Below are positions 44,023 through 52,423 of a stretch of 64,000 bases of DNA, one piece after another. The notes below the pieces were generated by a model, which was given only the letters and a program-made list of their open reading frames with translations, ran no database searches and was not told the origin of the DNA. The position numbers and the translations under genes are program-made. This DNA is from Thermomicrobiales bacterium (lineage in GTDB: Bacteria; Chloroflexota; Chloroflexia; Thermomicrobiales; UBA6265). Location: NCBI GenBank assembly GCA_019637585.1, contig JAHBVL010000001.1, positions 434,001 to 498,000 of the forward strand, given 5' to 3'. The number at the start of each line of letters is the position of its first letter. The first letter of the stretch is position 1.

Positions 44023-44787
44023 ATGCCCGATATCGAGAATTTCACCGGCAAGACCGCGCTCGTGACCGGCTCCGGTCAGGGGATGGGACGGGCGATTGCC
44101 GTCGCGCTGGCGCAGCGGGGCGCGAGTGTGGTCATCAACGATGTGAATGGCGAGCAGGCCGGGGCGACGGCGCGTGACCTGGCCGAGGTCTACGGGATAG
44201 AGACGATGGCGGTCGCCGCGAGCGTGATCGATCGGGCTGCTGTGCACGAGATGGTGGCGGCGATCGTCGAGCGGTTCGGCGGACTGCACATTCTGGTCAA
44301 CAACGCCGGGGTGCTGCGGCCGACGAAAGCGATCGACATTCCCGAAGAGGAATGGGACTGGGTTGTCGACGTCAACCTGAAGGGGACGTTTCTCGTTTCG
44401 CAGGCAGTTTTGCCGGTCATGCGTGAACAGGCGTGGGGACGGATCGTCAATATCTCGTCGTCAGCGGGGCGGAGTGTGAGCACGGTTGGCGGAGCTCACT
44501 ACACCGCCGCGAAGGCGGGAGTGCTCGGGTTCAGCCGCCATCTAGCCAAGGAAGAAGCGGGCCACGGCATTACGGTCAACGCGATCTGCCCCGGTCTCTT
44601 CGACACCGAGATGGTCCGGCACACGATCGACGACGCCCGCACCGAGGCGTATGCGAAGAGCTTTCCGATCCAGCGGCTTGGTCTGCCGGAGGAAGTCGCC
44701 GAACTGGTCGCGTTCCTGGCTTCCGACCGCGCCGCCTACATCACCGGAGCCTCGCTGGACATCAATGGTGGGGATCTCATGATTTGA
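44023..44787 (+). CDS. Short-chain dehydrogenase/reductase (SDR)
   Basis: A 254-residue classical SDR. It has the cofactor motif VTGSGQGMGRAIAVA, NDVNGE after the second strand (acidic residue that favours NAD), VNNAGVLRPT, the catalytic SSSAGRSV serine, HYTAAKAG (Y-x3-K), NAICPGLFDTEM and the C-terminal YITGASLDINGG. 3-oxoacyl or sugar alcohol dehydrogenase activity is the family expectation. A fragment of a similar gene end lies 1.4 kb downstream. Confidence 0.9.
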   Translation: MPDIENFTGKTALVTGSGQGMGRAIAVALAQRGASVVINDVNGEQAGATARDLAEVYGIETMAVAASVIDRAAVHEMVAAIVERFGGLHILVNNAGVLRPTKAIDIPEEEWDWVVDVNLKGTFLVSQAVLPVMREQAWGRIVNISSSAGRSVSTVGGAHYTAAKAGVLGFSRHLAKEEAGHGITVNAICPGLFDTEMVRHTIDDARTEAYAKSFPIQRLGLPEEVAELVAFLASDRAAYITGASLDINGGDLMI

Positions 44788-44889
44788 CCTCTCGCGTATA
44801 GCGGACGGAGAGCTCGCCAAAGGGCCCCGGCAGCTCGGGAGATCGCCACTGTCCACGTGCCGTCGACTCCAATCACCGGCGCGCGCTGC

Positions 44890-45870
44890 TCAGGCGCACC
44901 AGCGTTTGAGCAGCAGATCGGCTTCCTCCGCCATCTCGCGCACGATGTCGCCCGCCGGTTGGACGCGGTGCACGCCGCTGACCGATTCTCCTGCCCAGAG
45001 CGACATTGCCTCGACCGCTCCGGTCGTCCCCTGGTGGGTCCCAGTGCTCTGGAACCGCACGATTGGATAGGGATTCCCGGTATAGATATTGGTTCCTTCA
45101 CCAACCGCTTCTTCAGGAAATGCCTCGGCTGCCTCGAGCGACGAGCGAAGCACCCGGTGTGGGGCATCCTCCCATCCGATGTGGAATGCGTCCGTATACA
45201 CAGTATCTGCTGCGTTCGCGGTGATGAGCCCCTGGACATACGCCGGGTGTGCCCCGGACTCGGGTGACGCAACAAATCGGGTGCCTACTCTCGCTCCATC
45301 CGCGCCAGCAGCAAGCACTGCCGCGAGTGCCCGGCCATTGCCGATTCCCCCGGCGCCCAGGACCGGAACGTCGACGCTTTCCAACACCTCGGTCAGCAAT
45401 GCCAACAAGCTGATCCGGCCCCGTACATGCCCGCCCGCCTCGATTCCCTGGGCGACGATCAGATCGCAACCGGCGGTTTGGGCGGCGATCGCCTCATCCC
45501 GTGAACCCACCTGCCAGCAGGCGAGCGCGCCTCGTTCGTGAACCAGGCCGACCAGCTCCGGATCGGGATCGCTGTAGAAGAACTCGACGATGCGTGCTTG
45601 ACTCGCCGCGGCGGCGACGGTGGCGGGCATCATGTCCGGTTCGACGAAGTGCGGGATGATATTGGCTCCGAACGCGCCGGGGAGATTCCTGGGCAAATGC
45701 TCGAACATGTCTGAGATCATCTCGGGATCGACGCCATATACCGAGATCATGCCCAACCCGCCCGCTTCAGCTACCGCGGTCGCGAGGCGTGGATGCGACA
45801 GCGAGCCCATTCCCGCCTGCTGGATAGGGACTTCACAGCCAACCAGCTCGGTGAATCGTGTCGAGAGCAC
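44890..45870 (-). CDS. Nitronate monooxygenase
   Basis: A 326-residue FMN TIM-barrel enzyme of the NMO/2-nitropropane dioxygenase family. It shows CEVPIQQAGMGSLSHPRLATAVAEAGGLGMI, IVAQGIEAGGHVRG (flavin-binding Gly-rich turn, with His), VPVLGAGGIGNGRALAAVLAAGADGARVGTRFV. It would detoxify propionate 3-nitronate or related nitronates. GTG 45870 is preferred because AGGAG lies six bases before it; the open frame extends upstream another 91 codons without family similarity. Confidence 0.88.
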   Translation of the reverse strand: MLSTRFTELVGCEVPIQQAGMGSLSHPRLATAVAEAGGLGMISVYGVDPEMISDMFEHLPRNLPGAFGANIIPHFVEPDMMPATVAAAASQARIVEFFYSDPDPELVGLVHERGALACWQVGSRDEAIAAQTAGCDLIVAQGIEAGGHVRGRISLLALLTEVLESVDVPVLGAGGIGNGRALAAVLAAGADGARVGTRFVASPESGAHPAYVQGLITANAADTVYTDAFHIGWEDAPHRVLRSSLEAAEAFPEEAVGEGTNIYTGNPYPIVRFQSTGTHQGTTGAVEAMSLWAGESVSGVHRVQPAGDIVREMAEEADLLLKRWCA

Positions 45871-46198
45871 TTCAGTCTCCTGTTGCCTCGGCCGTCCCGC
45901 CGCAAGCGATAGTCGCTTGAGGCGGACTCGAAAGATCTCGCTGTCGCCGGCAGCGGTCTTGCCCGCCAACCACCAACACCGGGCCAGATCGTCAACTGCC
46001 GAGCGGTTCGTTGCGGAAGCACGCAGCTCCGAACTCTGCGGATGCGGCCCGTTTTCCAGTTTCGCGCCTACCGGCACACCAGGCCGTTCGACGGGATTGC
46101 GCAAGATTGCATTGTACCCGGACAGCCGCCAGATCCCGCCCAAGGCACATGGTTCGTGGCGATACGGACCGGCTCTGCGATTTCTGCGGTCCCTTCGG

Positions 46199-46292
46199 GG
46201 CCGAGATGGTCCTCGCGACCGTCGACAATGCGCGTGCTGCCTACATCACCGGAGCCTCGCTCGACATCAATGGTGGGAGATCCGATGGCTGA
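46199..46292 (+). pseudogene. Remnant of an SDR gene 3' end
   Basis: DNA encoding AAYITGASLDINGG with one silent difference over about 37 bases from the intact SDR end at 44731-44767, preceded by a weakly similar stretch. No SDR body is upstream; 45871-46198 holds no gene. The remnant runs straight into the repeat array that begins at 46287, and its stop codon is in the repeat. Confidence 0.65.
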
Positions 46293-46764
46293 AGCCAACG
46301 GCTAAGACGCCTCATAGTGGTGACGACGGTTGTCGACAAGATGGCGGCGTGCATGGGATGGGATTTCGCCCCATGCTGGTGACGAGGTTGGCGCTGGCCG
46401 CGATCGTATCCGCGGCCAATGAGGGGTCTTGGCCACCGGTTTCAACCGGTGGATCGCTGAAGCCAACAGCTAAGACGCCTCATAGTGGTGATGACGGTTG
46501 TCGACAAGATGACGCCGTGCGTGGGATGGGATTTCGCCCCATCCTGGTGACGAGGTTGGTGCTGGCTGCGATCGTATCCGCGGCCAATGAGGGGTCTTAG
46601 CCACCGGTTTTAACCGGTGGATCTCATAGTGGTGATGACGGTTGTCGACAAGATGGCGCTGTGCGTGGGATGGGATTTCGCCCCATCCTGGTGACGAGGT
46701 TGGCGCTGGCTGCGATCGTATCCGCGGCCAATGAGGGGTCTTCGCCACCGGTTCTAGCCGGTGG
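46287..46764. repeat. Array of structured repeat units, family D1 (about 2.9 copies)
   Basis: Units at 46287-46455, 46456-46620 and 46621-46764 (the last lacks its first 24 or so bases). Each full unit has a left hairpin GGCTGAAGCC, an outer left arm GCTAAGACGCCTCAT, a core with GGATGGG...CCCATCC and TGGCCGC...GCGGCCA stems, an outer right arm ATGAGGGGTCTT(A/G)GCC, and a terminal hairpin ACCGGTT...AACCGGT. The whole folds as a cloverleaf. The stop codon of the VTC gene lies inside the last terminal hairpin. Confidence 0.85.
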
Positions 46765-47542
46765 ATCGCTCGATGACCTGGTCCTCCAACCGGTTCAGCA
46801 GTCTGTGCCAGCGGTTTGCCGGGAGCTCGGGGTGCAGCAGACTGACCCCGAACGCGAATTTGCTTGCCTTCACCGGCCGGAATCCGTGCGCCCAGAGGTA
46901 GCGATCCATCGGTAATGGAGCACCCGCGCTTTTCGTTTCGATGGTCAGCCAGCCGGGCAAGGAGAGCTGGTGACCATCCAGCCCCGCGAAGCTGAGATCG
47001 CGGTCGATCGTCATCCGGCCGGCGCCCGCCGGAAAGACGATCGTCGTCCGCCGGTAGAAGGTCGAGAGACAGGGTTCGAGATGGTCGGCATGCTCGCCGA
47101 TCTGCGGGAATGCCCGCAACCAGGCGAGGTCGTCGATGCCAAGGGCGCCGAACGCGCTCTGGTCGTGATTGAGCCGCTCCTTCACGGTCATGCCCCGACC
47201 ATCCCGCACCTTCACTTCGAGCTGGCAGATACCGGTGTCGTTGTACAATCGGGTTCGCACCTTGAACCGGTTTGGCCTTCGTCGCAATGTCCGGAAGTAG
47301 GCGGCGTGGTCGTCGTCGAAATAACGGGTGGTGTAGTTGAATTCGCGTGTCCCATCGATCTGCAAGACGCGTGATCCCGGTTCGATGCCCGCGAAGAGCG
47401 ATGCCGCTGCTTCGACCGGCACGAGATATTTGCGGTCTCGCCGGGTGAGAAACGAGGCTTCCGTCTGCAAATCGATCAACGAGATGCCATCGAACGACGA
47501 GAGTGCGGCAACCGCGGCGTAGGGCAGATTGGCAACGCTCAC
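46754..47542 (-). CDS. VTC-domain protein (polyphosphate polymerase-like)
   Basis: A 262-residue VTC-type triphosphate-tunnel protein. Basic and acidic tunnel residues are visible in TRRDRKYLVP, YTTRYFDDDHAAYF, RRPNRFKVRTRLY, CQLEVKVRDGRGMTVKER and the C-terminal LTIETKSAG. In yeast Vtc4 this domain makes polyphosphate from ATP; in bacteria it is usually paired with DUF4956 and CotH as here. Its start overlaps the DUF4956 stop by four bases. The last residues (RSTG then stop) come from the terminal hairpin of repeat array D1. Confidence 0.85.
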   Translation of the reverse strand: MSVANLPYAAVAALSSFDGISLIDLQTEASFLTRRDRKYLVPVEAAASLFAGIEPGSRVLQIDGTREFNYTTRYFDDDHAAYFRTLRRRPNRFKVRTRLYNDTGICQLEVKVRDGRGMTVKERLNHDQSAFGALGIDDLAWLRAFPQIGEHADHLEPCLSTFYRRTTIVFPAGAGRMTIDRDLSFAGLDGHQLSLPGWLTIETKSAGAPLPMDRYLWAHGFRPVKASKFAFGVSLLHPELPANRWHRLLNRLEDQVIERSTG

Positions 47543-48141
47543 GGCCGCACCAGACTTCCCACGCTCGCCCGCTCCGTGAACTGCCCGGGAGACTGCGCCG
47601 GCAGCAGCTCGTACCGGACCTCGACCCGCGTGGTGTCGTTGACCATATCGATCTGGTGAATCGCCAGTTGCCGGACTTTGCCGCCCAACACGCCTTCCAG
47701 ATAGCTGGTCAGCTGTGCTTCATCGTTGATCGCCCGGTCGAGGGTCATCAACCGGGTCCGGTAGCGGCCGAGCAGGCGGGGATGATCGCCGATCCATAGC
47801 GCGCCAACCAGCAACGCCATCAACCCGATGTTGAGCTCGATCGAGCTGCTCAGCGTGCCCCCGAGCAAACCGAGCGCCAGTGAGGCGAAGTAATACGAAA
47901 CCTCGCGCTGCGTGAGCTCGTCCGACCGCAGCCGGATGATCGAGAGCACACCGAACAGCCCAAATCCCAGTCCGATCGATGCGTTGACCGACATCAGCGT
48001 CACTGAGAGCGCCAGCACGCCGGTATTGATCGCCAGATAGGCGACGATCATGTCCCGCCGCCGGTGGCGGGGAAAGTAGATGCCAAAAACGAGAATGCAA
48101 ATCGCCACGACATTTGCGGCGGCGAGAACGAACTGATCCAC
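47539..48141 (-). CDS. DUF4956 membrane protein
   Basis: A 200-residue protein with four membrane helices in the first 120 residues (FVLAAANVVAICILVFGIYF is the first) and a soluble C-terminal domain. GFGLFGVLSIIRLRSDELTQREVSYYFASLALGL is the DUF4956 hallmark. It is thought to work with VTC proteins in the membrane, in polyphosphate or a related product; no mechanism is known. The start is GTG with AGGAGG close before it. The VTC gene follows with an ATGA overlap. Confidence 0.85.
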   Translation of the reverse strand: MDQFVLAAANVVAICILVFGIYFPRHRRRDMIVAYLAINTGVLALSVTLMSVNASIGLGFGLFGVLSIIRLRSDELTQREVSYYFASLALGLLGGTLSSSIELNIGLMALLVGALWIGDHPRLLGRYRTRLMTLDRAINDEAQLTSYLEGVLGGKVRQLAIHQIDMVNDTTRVEVRYELLPAQSPGQFTERASVGSLVRP

Positions 48142-48302
48142 GAAAACCTCCTGCGCTCAAACCAAGCTGCGATCAGGTCTACGGCACGACTTTGTGAAGA
48201 ATCTGAGACGATCTCACAGAAAACTCCCAAAGCCGGATTCGACACTTGTCACCAGCCGCTCGATGGCGAGCGCGCCTGTGGATCTGTTCATTGGAGGTTT
48301 TT

Positions 48303-48929
48303 GTGACTCTTCCCACCATCGACGCCGGCTGGCGCGTTTCCCGCCGGACACTCCTTTCTTCGACTGCGCTGGCGGCCGGAATGGCCGCATCCGGACGGTT
48401 CTCGCTGAGCGGTGCTCCCGTTTCGGCCCAGACTGATGCTTCCGTGTTTTTCGATGGCGCCGTCGTGCACGACCTTCACGCCCTTTTCGACGACGAGGCA
48501 TATCAGACGGTCATCGCCGCGTACCAGGACACGGCAAAGAAGGAATGGCTCCTGGCCGCATTGACGATCGATGACGAGTCGTTCGACGATGTTGGGTTCC
48601 GCCTCAAAGGCAACTCATCCCTGATGGGTCTGCGCGGAGGAAATGGCGGCGGACCGGGAGCGTTCTTTCAGGAGGGGGATGGCACGCCGGTTGCCGGCGC
48701 CTTCCCATTTCCCGCCGGCGGCACCCCGGTTGCGGGTGAATTCCAGATCATCATCAATGGCACGCCGATCGCGGGCGAATTTCCGCCGATTTCGCCAGCC
48801 AGGATGGGGGTGAACGCACATTTGCCGCAGTTGGCGACATGTCCAGCGTCTCTGCCGATGAACCAGAGGGTCTGCCCTGGCTGGTGCGACTCGATCGCGA
48901 AGTCAAGGACCAGAATCTCAACGGGATGA
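48303..48929 (+). CDS. CotH-family protein, N-terminal fragment before a frameshift
   Basis: Begins at GTG 48303 with GGAGG five bases upstream. Residues 1-45 are a Tat signal (VSRRTLLSSTALAAGMAA). Then VFFDGAVVHDLHALFDDEAYQTVIAAYQDTAKKEWLLAALTIDDESFDDVGFRLKGNSSL matches the start of CotH (a protein-kinase-like family that phosphorylates spore-coat or secreted proteins), followed by a GTPVAG-type repeat insert. Around 48806-48810 (a run of five G) the coding moves to another frame; the rest of CotH continues in the overlapping fragment. One extra base would join them. Confidence 0.75.
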   Translation: MTLPTIDAGWRVSRRTLLSSTALAAGMAASGRFSLSGAPVSAQTDASVFFDGAVVHDLHALFDDEAYQTVIAAYQDTAKKEWLLAALTIDDESFDDVGFRLKGNSSLMGLRGGNGGGPGAFFQEGDGTPVAGAFPFPAGGTPVAGEFQIIINGTPIAGEFPPISPARMGVNAHLPQLATCPASLPMNQRVCPGWCDSIAKSRTRISTG

Positions 48930-49858
48930 CCGAGTTCGTCATTCGGAGCAACAACTCCCAGACCGCGCTGAATGAGGCGGTCGCGCTCGAGCTCCTTGCC
49001 GCCGCGGGACTGGCGTCGCAGCTCTCCGCCTACGCCCGCTTCTCGGTCAATGAAAGCGACCCCCGTCTGCGGCTGGTCATCGAAAACCCGAATGACGAAT
49101 GGATGGCCGCCAACTTTCCTGGAGACGGCATCCTCTTCAAAGCCGAGGCAACCGGCAACTGGAGTTATCGCGGCGACGATCCCCTGTCGTACGACGAGGT
49201 CTTCGATCTCGAAGCCGGCGGCACCAATGATGACGTCGCCGACTTTGCGCCATTGACCGCTTTTCTCGATTTCATCAACAACAGCGACGACGAAACCTTC
49301 GCCGCGGAGCTGCCCGTACGGCTCGATGTCGAGAAGTTCGCTGTCTATCTGGCGATGATGAACCTGATCGCCAACTTCGATGACATCGACGGGCCTGGCA
49401 ACAACGCGTACCTCTTCTACGATCTCGATGCATCGCAGTTCACCGTCGTGCCCTGGGACATGAATCTCGCCTTCCAGGGTGGGTTTGGCGGAGGAATGTT
49501 TGGTGGTCAGGGTGGTCCCGGCAACGCCGGAGCCGGTCAGCAGGGGGATGGTCAGCGGCGACCCGAGATGCCTGAAGGGGGCACGATACGCATCGAGGGC
49601 GGCCCAGAAGGAGAGCGGGGCGGTTTCGGAGGGATGTCCAATCCCCTCGTCACCCGTTTTTCCGCGGTCACGGAATGGGCGGATCTGATCGAGAGCACGG
49701 AGGCCCAGCTTCGCGCCGATCTCTACGACAGTGGTCGGGCCGCCGAGATTCTGGCGCGCTGGGGCGATCTGCTCCAGACTCAGGCCACCGATCTTGTCGA
49801 TGCCGGCACGATCGCCAGCGAATCGGCGGCTATCGCGGAGTTTTTCACCACGGCATGA
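48839..49858 (+). CDS. CotH-family protein, C-terminal fragment after a frameshift
   Basis: Continues the CotH domain: SADEPEGLPWLVRLDREVKDQNLNGMTEFVIRSNNSQTALNEAVALELLAAAGL, then a Gly/Gln/Glu-rich insert, and FAVYLAMMNLIANFDDIDGPGNNAYLFYDLDASQFTVVPWDMNLAF with the family's N, D and WD positions. The listed start is only the first ATG; the frame is open slightly earlier. Its stop overlaps the response-regulator start by ATGA, so CotH is in one operon with the two-component genes. Whether the shift is a real mutation, a sequencing error or programmed is open. Confidence 0.75.
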   Translation: MSSVSADEPEGLPWLVRLDREVKDQNLNGMTEFVIRSNNSQTALNEAVALELLAAAGLASQLSAYARFSVNESDPRLRLVIENPNDEWMAANFPGDGILFKAEATGNWSYRGDDPLSYDEVFDLEAGGTNDDVADFAPLTAFLDFINNSDDETFAAELPVRLDVEKFAVYLAMMNLIANFDDIDGPGNNAYLFYDLDASQFTVVPWDMNLAFQGGFGGGMFGGQGGPGNAGAGQQGDGQRRPEMPEGGTIRIEGGPEGERGGFGGMSNPLVTRFSAVTEWADLIESTEAQLRADLYDSGRAAEILARWGDLLQTQATDLVDAGTIASESAAIAEFFTTA

Positions 49859-50544
49859 GCGCGGTGCGGCCCTTGATCCTCGTTGTCGACGATGAGGAGA
49901 ACATCCGCTTTCTGGTGACGAGCGCCCTCGGACTGGCGGGGATGGAGACAGTTGTCGCTACCTCCGGTCAGGAGGCGCTCGCCCAGCATGCGCTGCGGCG
50001 GCCGGATGCGATCGTGCTCGACATCATGCTCCCCGATCTCGATGGTTTCGCGGTGTTGCGGCGGTTGCGCGCCGATGGCGATGACACACCGATCATCTTT
50101 CTCACCGCCCGCGAGGCGATTTCCGATCGAGTTCGCGGGCTGAGCGACGGCGGCGATGACTACCTCGTCAAGCCATTCGATGTCGCCGAGCTGGTGGCCA
50201 GGGTCAGGCTCCGTCTGCGGGGATCGGGACAGGAGGGTTCCCGTAATCGCCTGCGCGTTGCCGATCTGGAGCTCGATACGGAGCTGCACACGGTCGTGCG
50301 CAACAGTGGCCGTATCTTCCTCTCGCCCACCGAGTTCAAGCTGCTCAACCTGCTGATGGTCAATAGCGGCCGGGTGCTCTCCCGGTCGCAAATCCTCGAT
50401 CATGTCTGGTCGTATGATGCTGAGGTCGACCCGTCGGTTGTCGACACCTACATCAGCTATCTGCGTAAGAAGGTCGACATCATCGAACCGCGCCTGATCC
50501 ACACGATCCGTGGGGTTGGGTTCACGTTGCGCGTCGAATCGTGA
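49855..50544 (+). CDS. OmpR/PhoB-family response regulator
   Basis: A 229-residue regulator. The receiver domain has VDDEEN near the start, Asp56 in VLDIMLPDLDG as phosphoacceptor, and LVKPFDVAELVARV. The winged-helix DNA-binding domain follows (LSPTEFKLLNLLMVNSGRVLSRSQILDHVW and VVDTYISYLRKKVD). ATG 49855 overlaps the CotH stop; the end overlaps the kinase start by GTGA. It likely controls the CotH and VTC/DUF4956 divergent region. Confidence 0.92.
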   Translation: MSAVRPLILVVDDEENIRFLVTSALGLAGMETVVATSGQEALAQHALRRPDAIVLDIMLPDLDGFAVLRRLRADGDDTPIIFLTAREAISDRVRGLSDGGDDYLVKPFDVAELVARVRLRLRGSGQEGSRNRLRVADLELDTELHTVVRNSGRIFLSPTEFKLLNLLMVNSGRVLSRSQILDHVWSYDAEVDPSVVDTYISYLRKKVDIIEPRLIHTIRGVGFTLRVES

Positions 50545-51935
50545 CTCTGCGGTCCCGGCTGCTGATCGTCATCGCCATCCTGATGCTGGCCTACGGCGTC
50601 ACGGCGGCGTTGGTGGTCAATGCCCAGCGGGATTTGCTCATCGAACAAATCGATGAACGGCTCATCGGTATGCCTCTCCTCTTTGGTCAGGCCGGGCCCG
50701 GACAAGTGGGCGGCTCGATCTCGCGGCCGGAACCGTCGGTCGACACATTCTCCATGGTCTATGTCGCGGCGGTCGATGCCGATTTGCAGGCACATCCTCT
50801 TGTCGTCGGCTCGACGCTGACCAACCCCCCTGATGTCATCGACGCGGTGGTATCGCGCGATGGCGAAGCGGGTCTGGTGACGATCTCCGGCGTTGACTCG
50901 GGCGAAAGCTTCCGCGCGCTCGTCTCGTCTGCGCAGCCGAACGGCGATGTCATCGTGGCCACGATGCCCCTCAACGAAGTGGACGATGCCATCAACCGGC
51001 TGAAGCGCACGCTGCTGATCGGGGGCGTGGCGATTCTCGCGGTGCTCGGTGCGCTCTATATCTGGATTCAGCGGCTCGGCCTCAAACCGATCGAGCGCGT
51101 CACCGCCGCGGCGGAAGCGGTCGCCGCTGGCGATCGCAGTAGTCGCGTCACGGTGGAACACCGGGAGACCGAGGCCGGCAAGCTGGGAACGTCGTTCAAC
51201 GTGATGCTCGACGAGCTCGATCTGGCCGATGCCCGTCTGCGCCAGTTTGTCGCCGATGCCTCCCACGAGCTCCGCACGCCGCTCACATCGATTCGTGGCT
51301 ATCTCGATCTCTACCGGCAGGGTGCATTTCGCCAGCCGGATGAGCTCGACGATGTCGTCCGCCGGATGTCGGCCGAATCGGCTCGCATGAATGATCTCGT
51401 CCAGGACCTCTTCGTCCTGGCCAGTCTCGATGAGGGACGCCCGCTCCGGTACGGCACGGTCGATCTGGGCCGCCTGCTCCGCGACGCGGCCCAGGATGTC
51501 AATGCGATCCAGCCCGGCCGGCCAATCGAAATCGAAACGCCGGCGGACGGGCCAATGCTGTGTGGAGACGAGGCGCTGCTGACACAGCTGATCGGTATTC
51601 TGGTAGCCAACGCACGGACCTATACCCCAGCCGATGTGCTGATCGGTCTTTCGGTCTCATTGCATGGCGACCGGGTGGTCATGACGGTTTCCGACCGGGG
51701 GCCCGGTCTCGATGCCGATGCGGCAAGCCATGTGTTCGACCGCTTCTGGCGCGGCGAATTCTCCCGCCACCGAAAGGAGCCGTCGACTGGCGCCGGATCC
51801 GGGCTGGGACTCTCGATTGCTCGCTCGATCGTCGAGTCGCACGGGGGTTCGATCGTGCTGGACACCGCTCCGGGCGAGGGGTGCACGTTTACCATCGGAC
51901 TGCCCATTCGCACCGATCGCTGCCAGACTACCTGA
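50541..51935 (+). CDS. Sensor histidine kinase
   Basis: A 464-residue membrane kinase. An N-terminal helix, an extracytoplasmic sensor of about 120 residues, a second helix (LLIGGVAILAVLGALYIWI) and a HAMP linker precede the dimerisation domain with phospho-acceptor His242 in DASHELRTPLTSIRGYL. ATP-binding motifs are GILVANARTYTP (N box), DRGPGLD (G1) and FDRFWRGEF with GSGLGLSIARSIV (G2). It starts at GTG in a four-base overlap with its response regulator. The stimulus is unknown. Confidence 0.93.
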   Translation: MTLRSRLLIVIAILMLAYGVTAALVVNAQRDLLIEQIDERLIGMPLLFGQAGPGQVGGSISRPEPSVDTFSMVYVAAVDADLQAHPLVVGSTLTNPPDVIDAVVSRDGEAGLVTISGVDSGESFRALVSSAQPNGDVIVATMPLNEVDDAINRLKRTLLIGGVAILAVLGALYIWIQRLGLKPIERVTAAAEAVAAGDRSSRVTVEHRETEAGKLGTSFNVMLDELDLADARLRQFVADASHELRTPLTSIRGYLDLYRQGAFRQPDELDDVVRRMSAESARMNDLVQDLFVLASLDEGRPLRYGTVDLGRLLRDAAQDVNAIQPGRPIEIETPADGPMLCGDEALLTQLIGILVANARTYTPADVLIGLSVSLHGDRVVMTVSDRGPGLDADAASHVFDRFWRGEFSRHRKEPSTGAGSGLGLSIARSIVESHGGSIVLDTAPGEGCTFTIGLPIRTDRCQTT

Positions 51936-51948
51936 CCAGAAGTCCGAT

Positions 51949-52411
51949 GGCTGAAGCCAACGGCTAAGACGCCTCATTGACGGTGATGAAGGTCGTCGGC
52001 CAAGGAGATTCAGCGCGTGGGATGGAACAGTGATCCATCCTGATGACAAGGTCGGCATTGGCACCGATCTCACCAACGACAGATGAGGGTCGTTGGTCAA
52101 GGAGATTCAGCGCGTGGGATGGAACAGTGATCCATCCTGATGATAGGGTCGGTGTTGGCGACGATCTCACCAACAACAGATGAGGCGTCCTAGCCACCGG
52201 TTTTCAACCGGTGGTTCACTAAGACTCGACGGGCGAGCCAAGACGCCTCATTGATGGTGACGAGGGTTGTTGGTCAAGGGGATGCAGCGCGTGGGATGGA
52301 ACAGTGGTCCATCCTGATGATAAGGTCGGTATTGGCACCGATCTCACCAACGACAGATGAGGCGTCTTAGCCACCGGTTTTCAACCGGTGGTTCACTCGA
52401 CGGGCGAGCTG
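51949..52411. repeat. Array of structured repeat units, family D2 (about 3 copies)
   Basis: Same ends as array D1: left hairpin GGCTGAAGCC, outer arm GGCTAAGACGCCTCAT, right arm ATGAGGCGTC(C/T)TAGCC and terminal hairpin ACCGGTTTTCAACCGGT. The core differs: GGATGGA...TCCATCC hairpin nested in a GT(C/T)GTTGGT...ACCAAC(G/A)AC stem. Boundaries: 51949-52085, a partial unit to 52214, and 52237-52391; TCGACGGGCGAGC follows two of the terminal hairpins. It fills the 488-base gap between the kinase and the Cys-rich gene; no gene is seen. Confidence 0.85.
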
Positions 52412-52423
52412 CCGAGTGCCAGG

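Noticed and set aside
45871-46143. N-terminal extension of nitronate monooxygenase
   Set aside because: The extra residues show no family similarity, and GTG 45870 has AGGAG at the right distance.
46287-46764. CRISPR array
   Set aside because: The units are about 150-170 bp with structured cores; there are no short direct repeats with unique spacers of even length.
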